A DNA stretch of 64,000 nucleotides from Solanum dulcamara (taxonomy: Eukaryota > Streptophyta > Magnoliopsida > Solanales > Solanaceae), in assembly GCF_947179165.1 (NCBI RefSeq), contig NC_077246.1:72854421-72918420 (forward strand), given 5' to 3'. Positions 1 through 12,600 of this stretch are shown here, one piece after another; the stretch's first letter is position 1; each line of letters opens with the position of its first letter. Under the pieces are notes generated by a model. It saw only the letters and a program-made list of their open reading frames with translations, ran no database searches and was not told the DNA's origin. A program made the translations under genes and the position numbers.

Positions 1-891
1 TACATGTGAAATGATCACTTGTTGGCCTGTTTTGTGATGAACCTGTTCTTGATAATATAATAATGATTAATGAATAAAATTGAGGTTCTTTGTATATTGA
101 GATCGGGTGTCACATTTTGACACACATAAATTGAATCGGGTGTCATGTTTCGACACACATTTGAAATGGATGTCACGTTCCGACACAAATCTTGGATCGG
201 ATGTCACGTTCCGACACAAGTTGAATGTTTACAAGTCCCATAAGAGAACCCTTATATGAAATTATATGAGTTGAGGTTATTGAACGGTGGTCTTGCTGAG
301 TATTGAATTGAGTGGAAATGGTTAACTTGTTCTGTATATATGTGTTTATTGTGTTGGGTTTACTTGTCTATGATCTGTTTACTGGCTAACACGTGATCCT
401 ACCAGTACATTGTTGTTTTGTGTATTGATACTACACTTGCTCTGCCTTTTGTTGAGTACAGAGCATATTCAGCCGGCTGCAGAGAGACCTTGTTTAGAAG
501 AGTGAGACTTGTTCGAGTTCAAGGGCGAGCGGTTTATTTCAAGTTGTTGTGGACTTTCCTTTGTTCTAGTCCTTTTTTCAGGACTAAGACTTCAAACACT
601 GTTTTAGTTTTATGATTACATTTTGGGAGTGCTTCCCTTTACTGATATTGATATTTTATTAGAGTTTTGGTACGGACGACTTTCAAATCCTAGGATGTTT
701 CCGCATTTCAGTCTGTTGTTTAGCTTGTTTGGCTGACTTTATGGGGACTCAATATTATTTCTCTATTTATTTCTGCTTCTGCAAATCTTTAACGGTTTAT
801 TTCATCAGTCTTGGTAACTTGGGATGTAAAAATGATTCTTCCATTGGAGGGTTAGTGTGGGTACCAGTCACGACGAATTGGGATCGTGACA
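1..891 (+). mobile_element. Probable 3' part of an LTR (Ty3/gypsy-like retrotransposon), cut by the window edge
   Basis: The stretch holds four tandem degenerate units of about 35 bp (101-232) built on the motif ggtgtcacgttccgacac, then a T-rich tract, and ends with gggatcgtgaca at 880-891. In my recollection such short tandem units and this kind of terminus occur in Solanaceae gypsy-type LTRs. No primer-binding site follows 891, so this would be a 3' LTR or a solo LTR, with the rest left of the window. Short open frames here (for example 418-615) do not resemble gag or pol. Strand and right border are inferred; the left border is not visible. Confidence 0.45.
101..232. repeat. Four-unit tandem repeat, about 35 bp per unit
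   Basis: The motif ggtgtcac(g)tt(c/t)cgacac recurs four times with spacers of about 15 bp (starts near 107, 140, 170 and 200). Units differ by point changes, so the array is not recent. It lies inside the presumed LTR. Confidence 0.8.
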
Positions 892-3033
892 AACTTATAA
901 TTTATAGGTTTCGAAAATACAATGTTATCGTTGGTCTATGGCTCGCCGCTCGCTAGCCTATGCAATATAGTATCTTGCTATGAGGGGAAAAAATAGGTAT
1001 ATAAGATTTCTCCACAAATTTGAGTATTAGTAGAAAATTTGTTTGTATTAATGAATTTCATTTTAGAACGACGGAATTGGAAATTCTAATAAGGGAATTT
1101 TAACAAAAAATAGAAATATTCTATATCTAGAAAGTTTTCTAAAATATATGTTTTACCTTACTTGCACGACATAATTTTCTATCAAAGAAAATTTAATTAA
1201 ACCCCCTTACTTACCTTTAGTTTTGGCATTGCTTTCATTAAATTGTAACAAATCCGTTAAAAGGACTTGTTAATCATAAACCACTGCTCCAAAAATAAAA
1301 GGCATAATACATTTACATTAATTGGTTTCAATGGGTATTTATTCTTTTAACTTTAGTTGTGCACAAGTAGATATTTAAATTTGCATAAAATTAAACAAGT
1401 AGACACAAGAACGGATCTAGGGGGCGAGAGGGGTTCATCCGAACCGACTGACAAAAAATAACATTATATATATAATATAAATTTACTATATTTACGTACA
1501 TACATTAATTTTGAACCTTTTATACAATAAACAAAATGTAGCTCAGTGGTAAGGCTCTTCCACTGTACCCTTGTGTTCAAGGTTTGTTATTTTTTTTCCA
1601 TTTAATTTTCAAAATAGCGACGGGACTACTGCCCAACTGCGATTATTTTTTTACAAAAAGAAAATGCTGAAATAGTGAATTAGAGAATTTTAAACCCAAA
1701 AATCAAACTTTTTGTACCTATAAACTATATACTATTGTCTTCCTTAGAATTGCGTTTTGTTGGCTGATTCACATATTTATATTTTCATTTTTCTAATTCT
1801 TAAGTGAAAATTCTGGATCTGTCACACTAAGTAGAGACACATATCCTACGTAGGACGAATTTCTTCAAATTTTAAATCCCTTAGTGAAAATTCTGCTATT
1901 TGAATTTGTTTGAAATTTGGCTTTATTAAATCTAACTTTAGATATTATATATCTGAACTCTGAAGTATGTTTCAAAATAGATAAACTTGCAATTTTTAAA
2001 GCATAACAAATATAATCGATAAATTAAGCACATCCATGCAATTAGTAAACTAAGGATAAAATATTTGTAAGGTAGACATTGAAATCTAAACGGTTTACTC
2101 CAAAGCCCATCACTAAGAAAACTTATCTTAAAATAAAGTAATAAATTATAGCAATCATTGTTTGTTTGTTTTTTTGGTTTTTTTTATCATATTGTTTATT
2201 TGTATTAGAGTTCAATTATTTTGTATTCGTGCTGCGTAGGTTTCATTCGGGAGAAAGCGCTTCTTATTAAGAATTTTATTATATTCAAAGCTCGAATTCG
2301 AAACCTTCAATTAAGAAAGAAGCAACCTCATCCAAGCACCACATCTGGTTTATAGCAACCATTGTTGATGGAAGCTTCATGCATTGTTTTTTTTTTTAGT
2401 AAACAAGCAATAATGATTTCCAATTTAGACAAATTATCAACATTGCTTATAATTTTTCTTTTCCCCCACTTAAGTCTTTTTTGCTTAAGTAATTACCTTT
2501 TAAAAAGCTTTTGACTTATCTTTTTTTTTACTATTATATATATATTTAATTTTTCTTGACATTTTAGCAATTTTTTGAAAATAAAATTTTTATATCATGT
2601 AGTAATTTATTCTACAAGTAAAATATGGACCTTTTTCTGAATAGTACATCAAGTAGGTGACATCTTAATTTATTGCAATCCTTTGAAATTATCTATTGTA
2701 AAAGCAACATGTGTTTGAATTCAAAAGTTGATGACATAAATTATGTTTAAATAATTAAAAGGTATGCATTTTTTTTTTGGGAAAAGTTTTTTTTTCTTAT
2801 AAAAAAACACATTTTGATATTTAAGTGGCCGAAAGCATTCTATTCAGTAAAATTGATGATATATTTAAAAAGCAGAATATCAATTTATTTATTTATTTCT
2901 ATTTCAGTTCTTGTTTTCTAAGTAAGTATGGAGGCAAGAAGTCAGCAAATTGTCCAAGAAATAATTAATACTTTCGTCTAAATCTCTCTCACATTTAATT
3001 AAAAAATAAAATAAAAAATATACATCTAAATTC
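892..3033. other. AT-rich intergenic DNA with SINE-like remnants
   Basis: No coding region is supported. At 1537-1590 there is a tRNA-like stretch with an A box (tagctcagtggt) and a B-box-like ggttcaagg ten-odd bases on, preceded by a motif (acggatctaggg, gggttcatccgaac at 1412-1440) that recurs in other dispersed repeats of the window. 2225-2310 resembles another degraded dispersed repeat. The rest is AT-rich; the last few hundred bases are presumably promoter of the polygalacturonase gene. Confidence 0.5.
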
Positions 3034-3041
3034 TATAAATA
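3034..3041 (+). promoter_or_regulatory. TATA box of the polygalacturonase gene
   Basis: The sequence tataaata lies 179 bp before the ATG at 3220, in a plausible position for a start of transcription around 3065-3075 and a leader of about 150 nt. Inferred from position and consensus only. Confidence 0.55.
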
Positions 3042-3219
3042 GGCAAATCCCCCACCTCACTTTATCATATAATTATTTCCATACCCTCATTTTCTCTTAA
3101 CCAACAAGTATCCCCCCATACTTTCCTCCATAATTTTCATCATTTTTTTCAACCAAAAAATAAATTTAAAAAAACACAACATATTATTTATATTATAAAA
3201 CAAAATAAACAAACATACC

Positions 3220-6200
3220 ATGTCCCTTCTAAGAAATCTCTTCATTTTATTCACCATTTTTATCATTATTATAATTATGTCATTTTCATCTTGCTATAGC
3301 ATTAAATTCCCTAATAATGATCACAACATGAATAATCTTGAAAGGGAATTTGGTTATGATTTGCAAGCTTATCCTTCAAATTATTTCAACACCATTCTTG
3401 ATCATGAAAACAACAACAATATGAAAAATATTCTTGAAATAATTAGTAAATTTCAACGATTCAAGAATTTGAAGAAATATGAAGATCAAGAAGAAGTTAA
3501 GGTTACAACAATTAGTGTGGATAGCTTTGGAGCTAAAGGTGATGGAATTATAGATGATACAAATGTAAGTTTTAGTTTCCTTTAATAATTTCTCTTTCAA
3601 ACTATTACTAAAAACACACGAACTTTCTGACGAAATTTTTTGAGAGAGAATCTCTTAAACTATTATTAAAAAGCACGCGAATTTCTGATAGAAATTTCTG
3701 AGAGAGGTCATTGTAAATTTACTCGTTGAAAGCTTTTCTGACGTAAAGACCTCCCTCAAAGAATTTCTAAAATCCACCTATTTTTAATAGTGAAACAATA
3801 AAAAAATAGTATATTGCCTTAGCTTTATTTTAATTTATTTGACGGTATTTGATTTAGTTTAAAATTAAGAAATAAATGAAAATTTTGAAACTTGTGATCT
3901 TAATTAATTGTGCTATAATTTTTCAAATGGCTGTAAAAGCATCTCATATTAAGTATAAAAAATGGGATGTATATAAAGTAAAATTATTTTAAAATATAAA
4001 TAAAATATTATTATTATTATAACAAATGAGAAAAAAGAGTCATATATACAAATGAAACTAAGAGAATATTAGATATAAGAGTTTGTGGATAAATATATTT
4101 TTTAAGAGTTTTAAGTTTTATTTATGGATAAGTGATAATATATATGTCACATCACTTAAAAATTAAATACAAGTAACTATCACTAATAAATGGCTTTAGT
4201 TATTTAACAAATAATTAAGACCTAACACATGTTTAATTGCGTTGATATTAATTATAACACTTTTTTACCTTCTCTCTCTATATATATAGACACACACATA
4301 CACATTAATTAAACATCTCATTCTTGGTGGAAATTAAAGATTTTGTTATACTTCAAAGCTAATTTTTATTATGATATTGATTATATGTAGATTGGGATTA
4401 CTTCTTCGATTAACTTTAACACAATTATAATCAATTTTGTTTTTTGGTTCTTAATTAATTAACTTATTAAATTAATTATATTATCTTAATTTCAGGCATT
4501 TCAAAAAGCATGGAAAGAAGTTTGTTCATCTTCAAATGTTGTGAATTTTGTGGTGTCCCAAAACAAGAAATATCTTCTCAAACCAATCAAATTTTCTGGG
4601 CCATGCAAATCTTCCATTACAATGCAGGTTAGGTTGACATATCATTATGTAAAAAGAATTTTGGAGTAACAATAAAATTATTTTCGCCTCAACTATAAAT
4701 TATGGTCATTTGAGTCATCGTGAAATTAGTTCATGAGGCTTGCGTCAAGAAAATCTGGCTGTGTTACACTTTCTCATGGTGTGCCTCTTTAGCGAAACTT
4801 ACGTGAACTCGAGATCCTTTATGCACTCGATTGTCGGCCCACACTATCAGGGTTAATTTTGTTTTTTTTTACGATCAGATCATTTAAAAGATAGTTAAAT
4901 GCTTTTTTATTAAATAAATTGCTATGTATATAGGTTGATCTATAGTGTAACCTATGGGTTTATGTGACCTTGAATAGTATCCATAAATATTTAATTATAA
5001 TTTGATATCGCTATATGAACTGATGAACTTCAATTCTTAAATACATCTCTATTGCACTGATAATATAAAAAAAAAACTTTACATTATCCGTAGTTATAAG
5101 TTAAACTCTGCTATTATTATATATGGAGAGAAAATAAGAGCTATATATAGTGACAAAGTTACATTCGGCGAACGATGATTAGTTGAATACCTTTGGCGAA
5201 AAATTGTATATAGGTCACATATATCAGATTTTGAACATCTTTCGTGAAATTCCTAATCTTGCCACTGCTTTTACACATGAAAATAAATTAATAGGCTCTA
5301 TATATTGAATATTATTTGACAAATTTCTTTCCCTTTTTTTCCAATTAAATTTTTATTGCAGATTTATGGAACCCTATTAGCATCTGAGGATACTTCAGAT
5401 TACAGCAAGGATAGTAGTCACTGGCTTTATTTTCGTGGTGTTCAAAATTTGGTTGTTGGAGGAGCTGGAGTTATCAATGGCAATGGCAAAATTTGGTGGC
5501 AAAATTCTTGCAAAATTAATAAAACATTGGTATGAATACGTAATTTTGAAAAAGGGAATCTTAGCACAAGGATCGATAAAGTTGTCTCTGTGTGACTAGG
5601 CTACCGTCAGCTCGAACCGTATGAAAATAATCACTAAAACTTGTATTAGGATAGACTGTTTATATCATACTCTAAGGGTGTGCGGCCTTTCCTGAGTGAA
5701 TACGGGATGTTTTATATACCGGGCAACCCTTTTGCCCTTTACATACCATATATATTTCACAATTATTTCTTTTGTTTTTATGATATAACTAATTTTGTCT
5801 CTTTTTTTTTTATGTCTACTTTTGTATCTTGCAGCCCTGCAAGAATGCACCCACGGTACGTTTATTTGATTTTTGATTTGATTTTTTTATTTTTCAAAGA
5901 ACAAAACAATTAATTACATAGAGTTATCTTTTATCCGTATCACTTTATATGTGAAATATAATGTTATTTGTATCCTAACTTAATATTTTTAAAGATAATA
6001 ATAATTTGGATTTTAAATTATATATACTAATAGGTAATTTTTTTTATACCATCAATATAACTTGACATGTTATATCATGTTATATACTTACCATTTACTC
6101 AAACACATTTAAAATATGTGCAATATATGTATAGATTATTTATACCATCAGGTTATATATGTTCACTTATAATAATAGGTAAATCTCCATAATGTTGATA

Positions 6201-9157
6201 TGGTAACCTAAAAAATAGAAGACTAACCTGTTGCTATACTCATCAACTTAACCTGATGGTATAAAATTATTTATATTGTCAGTGTATATAATTTAAATAT
6301 TTTATCCTAGTGTATCATTTAATGATGTTAAATAGATCGAATCACCTATAATTACCTTCTTGGTGATCTGATTGTGTTGTCACTTGTCAGTACGTGCATG
6401 AAACTTAAAAACTTTATACCTATCTGATTGTGTCGTCGATGCATGGAACTTAAAAACTCAATATTACTCTTGTATAATTATTATGTCATTCTTTTAAAAA
6501 AAATATTTTTTTGGTGAGTTTAATTTATTTATTTAATTTTATTGGTGAAACTTAAATTTTGACAGGCCTTAACATTTTACAAGTGCAACAACTTGAAAGT
6601 GAAGGACCTTAAAATAGAAGATTCACAACAAATAAATTTGCAATTTGGGAGATGTTTTGGTGTTGAAGTTTCAAAATTGGTAGTGAGTTGTCCAGAAAAT
6701 AGCCCCAACACTGATGGAATCCATGTCACTAACACTCAAAATATCCAAATTTCTAATTCCACCATTGGCACAGGTATCGATAAATAAACGATTTTGACTT
6801 TTATATATTTATAGAATCTTTTAAGTAAATTTCATATCGATAAACACATGAGATCTAGATGTTGGTATATACAAAAAAAAAACAATTTAGATCATAATGG
6901 CACACTTTAAAGTCTTGATTTTTGAAGGTCCAGTTCAAAGCGGACAATTAATGTCACTATAATGAATTATATTATTACAGATAGTATCAGAACCACTTTG
7001 TATGTAATGTTGGACGACGACGAAACATACCTTAACGAGGACGTTGAACTTCTAACACCCTAGGCAAGAGAAAACACAAGAGGGATACATTTTATATATA
7101 TATGGAAATAAGTTTTAGATCCTTATATCGAATTTTAAAATCAGAATGTTTTGTCGCTCACTATTTTTTTGACTAATGATTTTTGGCTAGATTGCCGATG
7201 GAAGCGTCTATCGGCAATCCAAACAATTTTAATAATATTTACAAAGATTAAATTATATTAATAGTGTAACAAAATGACATTAAATTTTCTTATCTACTAA
7301 TTATTTTGGAAATTAATTTGGAGGTAGGTGATGATTGTATCTCAATAGTAAATGGATCTCAAAAGGTCGTAGCTACTGGCATTACTTGTGGACCAGGTCA
7401 TGGAATAAGGTACCAAAAACAAATACAAAATATACCTATATTATTTTATTATTAGTATTATTATGCTAGTATTATTTTATTTTTAATTTTATTATTACGG
7501 TTATTTCTTCTACTTTGATTATTTTCAGTATTTTCTTTCTTCAATATTTTTATTATATCATTTTACTCTAGTATATATTTCAAGCTGTTCTGAAAAAAAT
7601 GATTTTTTTGAGTTGAGAGTCTATCTGAAACAGTCTCCTATCCCACGAAGGTAGGGATAAGATTTTGGTACAGACTCGACTTATGAGATTATATTCAGTA
7701 TGTTGATGTTGTTGTTGAACCTCTTCATTTTACAATCACTAACCTTTTTTTTTCTTTAATATTCAGATTATTTTCCAAAATTTATAATCTAATTATGTAA
7801 TTTATTATTATTTTTTGTGCTTAGTATTGGAAGTTTGGGATCTAGGAATTCAGAAGCTCATGTGTCTGATATTATTGTAAATGGAGCTAAGTTTTCTGGA
7901 ACTACAAATGGACTTAGGATTAAGACCTGGCCGGTAAATTAATTAATTAATATTTTTATTAATTTACAAATATTTTTCTTAATTATGGAAATTCTTAATA
8001 TATGTTATAATATTCTTGATTTTTTTATGCAGGGAGGATCTGGAAGTGCAAGCAATATTAAGTTTCAAAATGTCGTTATGAATAATGTAAAAAATCCAAT
8101 AATTATAGATCAAAATTATTGTGATCGAGCTGTTGCTCCGTGCACAAATGAGGTAATTGAAAATGGATTTAATTTATATATATATATTAACGGTGAGAAA
8201 AATAATCTACTCAGTTGAAGTATACGTAACAGATTATTTGTCGTAGTGTTTAAGATTATTAATCTATCTTATTATGGGTTGTTAGTTATAGTTATCTTTA
8301 GATAATCAGATAACGTAAATCTTGTACTAAAATCGATATGCATATTCTATATAAGTTAAACTCGAATGAAAATGAATTTTATTTATATATACATATCATG
8401 TAGCATATTTTTACACTATTAGTGCAATTTGCTACGTCATTTTGGACAAAATAGTGTTTACAATATCTACTTATAAACAAAACTATCAATAAGGGTTATG
8501 GTAGAGTGGTAAGTACTTTTTCATTCTTAATCAAAAGGTCTTAGGTTCGAGTTCCCTTGGATACGGAGTCGCTTATGTTAGAAAGCGTTTTACCTTCCAA
8601 TGTGGACTTTACAGCGTGAATTCGGATTTAGTCGGGCTCTAATATGAGTACCGGACATCTGATGGAAAACAAAAAAAAGGACTATAAACAAAAAAACGAA
8701 TTTCATCCCTTCAACTTATTTAAAATTCAATAGTAACCACATACAAATCTTTAAATGGTCAAATTTACCCCACTCTCAAATGTAATATACAACAACATAT
8801 TGCACTACAAGTAAAATACAGTAAGTTGTAATAATTTTATTCTTTAGTCATAAAATTATTCTCTTTTTTTTTTGCAGTATTGGAGACAAAGTTAACTTAA
8901 TATATTCATAATTTATCTTTTAATTACAGGCTAATTCAGCAGTTCAAGTGAATAATGTGATTTATCAAAATATCGAAGGCACAAGTGCAACAAATAATGC
9001 TATAACTTTCAATTGCAGCAAGATTTTTCCATGTCAAGGAATTTTGTTGGAAAATGTGAAATTGTTAGGAGAAAATGGTAAAACTCCAAATGCTATTTGG
9101 GAAAATATCAACAATCTTACATGCAACAATGTTTCACCAGAATGTCCCAAAACTTAA
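3220..9157 (+). CDS. Polygalacturonase (pectinase, GH28), nine exons, apparently intact
   Basis: An endo-type polygalacturonase that hydrolyses alpha-1,4 bonds in de-esterified pectin of the cell wall. Coding exons: 3220-3564, 4496-4627, 5362-5529, 5835-5855, 6566-6773, 7328-7409, 7825-7933, 8033-8152, 8930-9157. All join in frame to give 470 residues. Residues 1-27 form a strongly hydrophobic signal peptide, followed by a pro-region to about residue 100 as in fruit and abscission polygalacturonases. The GH28 motifs are complete: NTD at 270-272, GDD at 292-294, GHG at 315-317 and RIK at 350-352. Exon 4 is a 21-nt micro-exon encoding PCKNAPT. Exon number and sequence resemble the tomato fruit/abscission polygalacturonase clade, but I cannot name the paralogue. 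Introns 3, 6 and 8 carry SINEs. No broken frame is seen, so it is likely functional. Confidence 0.93.
5566..5745 (+). mobile_element. Degenerate Au-like SINE in polygalacturonase intron 3
   Basis: A stretch with a B-box-like cagctcgaaccgtatg followed by the typical Au body (a diverged gatagactgt block, then gtgtgcggcctttcctg) and the end ataccgggcaacccttttgccc. The same body appears less diverged at 35537-35620. Family name is from memory. It fills most of the 305-bp intron just before the 21-nt micro-exon. Confidence 0.6.
7608..7718 (+). mobile_element. TTG-tailed SINE-derived repeat in polygalacturonase intron 6
   Basis: Diverged copy of the family whose cleaner members lie at 20550-20662 and 40888-41014: gagagtctatctgaaacag, then gaaggtagggataag, then gattatattcagtatgttg and a TTG-rich tail. 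tRNA-derived SINEs with TTG tails are known from Solanaceae (TS type). Confidence 0.65.
8483..8682 (+). mobile_element. Full-length tRNA-derived SINE in polygalacturonase intron 8, with target duplication
   Basis: An A box (tggtagagtgg, 8499-8509) and B box (ggttcgagttc, 8544-8554) of an internal RNA polymerase III promoter are followed by a body with gaattcggatttagtcgggc and a tail aaaaaaaa near 8671. The 11-bp sequence tataaacaaaa occurs directly before (8472-8482) and after (8683-8693) the element, as a target-site duplication. This resembles SolS-type SINEs; the subfamily is not assigned. Confidence 0.8.
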
Positions 9158-10359
9158 ATATTGTATAAAATAAGTTGATAGTATTAACATTTAATAGGCT
9201 ATTGTATAGTCATTAGCAGGTCATGTACAAAGATATATACATGTTTGAATTAGGACAAATTAAGTGTTAGAATACATTTAGCAGATGATATTTGATAAAT
9301 GATATTCTTTGTACACAAGAAATAAAAATATTGATGCTGGCTGGGTTATGATATGATATTTCTTTAATTACAACCTTAAAACTACACTTGTAGAACTATA
9401 CTTGGTATGTTATTGTTGTTCAATTTTGAAGAAAAAACTAAAATTTGATAGAAATTGAATGAGTTGAATTTATAATTCATTGTTTAATTTATTTTCAATT
9501 TTTTCATCCTAAGTGACTATTGGACGAGTTAATGATCCACCTATTTAATAATTCAATCCATAGTAACTCATCAAATTAAGTCAAACCCTCACTTTGATAC
9601 GTCTAGCAAGGCTCTACTCAATTTTTTAGGCGATATTTTGTTATTGTTAAATTGGTTGCGATCATAATTCAATCTGTCTTAAACATTGCTATGTTATCAT
9701 GTTAAAAAATAAATTATGAGTGTAACTCGCCTTTAAATGCTAGTTTATAAGATGAGATTTGTCGTGATGTTTGTGAATTTTGATAAGAGAATTTGATTTT
9801 AAACGTATTTAAGAGTGGTATAATTCTTTTGTACATATATTATATCTATTGTATTGTGTTAGTTTCATGGTATATTTAGTGATGAATTTAACATTTAATA
9901 TAGGAGTTTCACAAGAATTCAATAATTTTTGGTTAGTTCTGTACATATACTATTTTTTCTTCAAATACCAATAAGTATTTGATTATTAATTCAATCATAA
10001 TTTTATTTTAACTTAAGATTATTGTAATAATCCAAGAATTTCAAATCATGAATTCGATTCTGGATATACTTGTTACTTCCTACTAGTACATATATCGAGT
10101 CAAATAGCAATACTATTACTTAAGGGTGATTATGTGCCCTGAATTCGTATTGTTCTTCGCAAAGTAGTAATACTATTACTTAAAGGGTAATTATGTAACT
10201 CTAAAAAGGCACTTTAGAGAGTCTTTAAGAAATAACCTTTCAACTTTCACAAGGTATGAATAAAGAAAATGTACGTACACTCTACTCTCTTCATATTCAT
10301 CTTACGATATTTCACTGAACATGTAATTGTTATAAAATAACTCTAAAAAATTAGTCTGA
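9158..10359. other. Polygalacturonase 3' region and AT-rich spacer
   Basis: The first 200 bases are the likely 3' untranslated region; aataaa at 9321 is a candidate polyadenylation signal. No open frame of interest and no clear repeat is visible between 9400 and the satellite array. Confidence 0.5.
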
Positions 10360-12600
10360 AGCCAATTCATCAAAATATTCATGGGCTAACTCATGAAAAA
10401 ATAAAAAATCGTTTAATTCCGCTTGTGCGACCCCTAAATGCTATGAATATGCCGTTGATCGTGTCGAAGCTACACGTACTGATCCCCCGACTTAAGGAGG
10501 GTCCCATAGAGGTTTTGGAAAAAAATTGACTAACTTTGGGCTAATAGACATGAAAACTGAGAAAATCACCTAACTCCGCTTGTGCGGACCCTAAATGTTA
10601 TGAATGTCCTATAGATTGTGCTGAGGCTTCATGTACTGATCCCCCAGGTACTTCCAAAGGGTCCCATAAAGGTTTTGACAAAAAATTGACCGAAAGTCAG
10701 TTCACCAAAATATTTATGGGCTAACACACACGAAAATAAGAAAATCACCTAATTCCGCTTGTGCAGCCCCTAAATACTATGAGTGTGTCGTTGATTATTT
10801 TGAGGCTACACGTACTGATCCCTCGGGTACTTATAGAGTGTCCCTTAAAGGTTTTGAAAAAAATTTAACCGAAAGTCAGTTCACCGGAATATTAATGAGC
10901 TAACATGCACGAAAAATAAGAAAATCGCCTAATTCTGCTTGTGCGGCCTCTAAATGCTATGAATATGTCGTGTATCGTTCCTAGGATACACATAATGATC
11001 TTCAGGGTACTTACAGAGCATTCCATAGAGGTTTTAAATTTTCTTTTGACTAAAATCCAATTCACCAAAATATTCATTGACTAACATATACAAAAAATGA
11101 GAAAATCATTGAATTCTGCTCGTGTGGCCCCTAAACACCATGAATGCGACGTGGATCATGCTGAGGCTGCACGTACTGATCCACGTGGTACTTACGGAAG
11201 GTCCCATATAGGTTTCGAAAAAAAATTATTCAGAATACTTCCGAAGGGTCCCATAATACTTTTGAGAAAAAATTGACCGAAAGTTAGTTCAACAAAAAAT
11301 TAATTGGGAAAACAAGTACGAAAATGAGAAAATCGCTTAATTTCACTTTTGTGGCCCCTAAATACTATGAATGTGACGTGGATCATTCCTAGGTTACATG
11401 TACTGATCCCTCGAGTACTTTTTAAGGGTCCCATATAGGTTTCAAAAAAATTGACTAAAATTCAGATCACCGAAATATTAATGAGATAACACACACCAAA
11501 AATAAAAAAATTGCATAATTCCGCTTGTGTGGCCTCTAAATGCTATGAATGTGCTGTGGATCGTGTCGAGGCTACACATACTGATTTCCTGATTACTTAC
11601 AGATGATTCCATATAGGTTTCAGATTTTTTTTATCAAAGTCAATTCACCAAAATATTCATGGGCTAACACACACAAAAATGAGAAAATCCCCTAATTTTG
11701 CTTGCGCGACCCTAAATGCTATGAATGTGTCGTGGATCGTGCTAAGGATACAGTACTGATCCCCATTGTACTTAAGGAGGGTCCCACAGAGGTTTTGAAA
11801 AAAATTGACTAAAATCTGGTTCATCAAAATATTCATTGGCTAATATAATGAAAAATGAGAAAATAGCCTAATTCTGCTCGTGTGGGCCCTAAATGCTATG
11901 AATGTACCATGGATCTTACCGAGGCTTCACGTATTGATCCTTAGGTTACTTACGAAGGGTCACATAAAGGTTTTGAAAAAATTGACCAAAAGCAGTTCAC
12001 CAAAATATTCATAGGCTAACACACACGAAAATGAGAATATCGCTTAGTTTCGTTTGTGCGGTCCTAAATACTATGAATGTGTCGTAAATTGTGTCAAGAC
12101 TGCATGTATTGATCCCCCGGGTACTTATAGAGTGTCCCATAAATGTTTTGGACAAAAATTTGACCGAAATCCAATTTACTAAAATATTCATGTGGTAACA
12201 TGCACGAAAAATGAGAAAATCTCATAATTCTGCTTGTGCGGCCCCGAAATGCTATTAATATGTCGTGAATCATGCTCAGGCTACACGTGTTGATCTCTCG
12301 GGTACTTACAGAGGGTCACATAGAGGTTTCAAATTTTTTTTGACTAAAATCGAGTTCACCAAAATATTTATAGGCTAACAAATACGAAAAATTAGAAAAT
12401 CGTCTAATTCTGCTTGTGCGATCCCTAAATGCTATGAATGTATTGTGGATTGTGCAGAGGCTACACATACTGATCCCCAGGTACTTACGAAGAGTCTCAT
12501 AAATATTTTGACAAAAATTGACCAAAAGCAAATTGATCAAAATATTTATGAGCTAACACACGAAAAATAAAAACATCAGCCCCTAAATATTACGAAATAT
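10360..12600. repeat. Satellite-like tandem array, about 12 units of 176-180 bp
   Basis: The landmark gggctaac (with variants) recurs at about 10383, 10538, 10718, 10897, 11077, 11306, 11483, 11661, 11837, 12013, 12192, 12372 and 12550. Spacing is 176-180 bp, except for one unit shortened to 155 and one lengthened to 229 by a partial internal duplication (around 11225-11280). Each unit contains cgcttgtgcggcccctaaat, tgctatgaatgtg, a tactgatccc motif and agggtcccata. Units differ at roughly one base in six to eight by eye. Unit length matches nucleosome-sized plant satellites; I cannot assign it to a named family. Minus-strand frames in it (for example 10892-11077 and 12009-12191) encode similar peptides only because the units repeat. 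Confidence 0.92.

Noticed and set aside
1537..1590. A genuine tRNA gene
   Set aside because: Only A- and B-box-like strings are seen; no cloverleaf with paired acceptor stem could be drawn. A SINE remnant fits better.
10892..12540. Minus-strand open frames encoding similar 60-74-residue peptides
   Set aside because: They lie wholly inside the satellite array; peptide similarity follows from the repeating DNA unit.
10360..12600. CRISPR-like repeat array
   Set aside because: Units are contiguous 180-bp tandem repeats with no unique spacers, in a plant genome.
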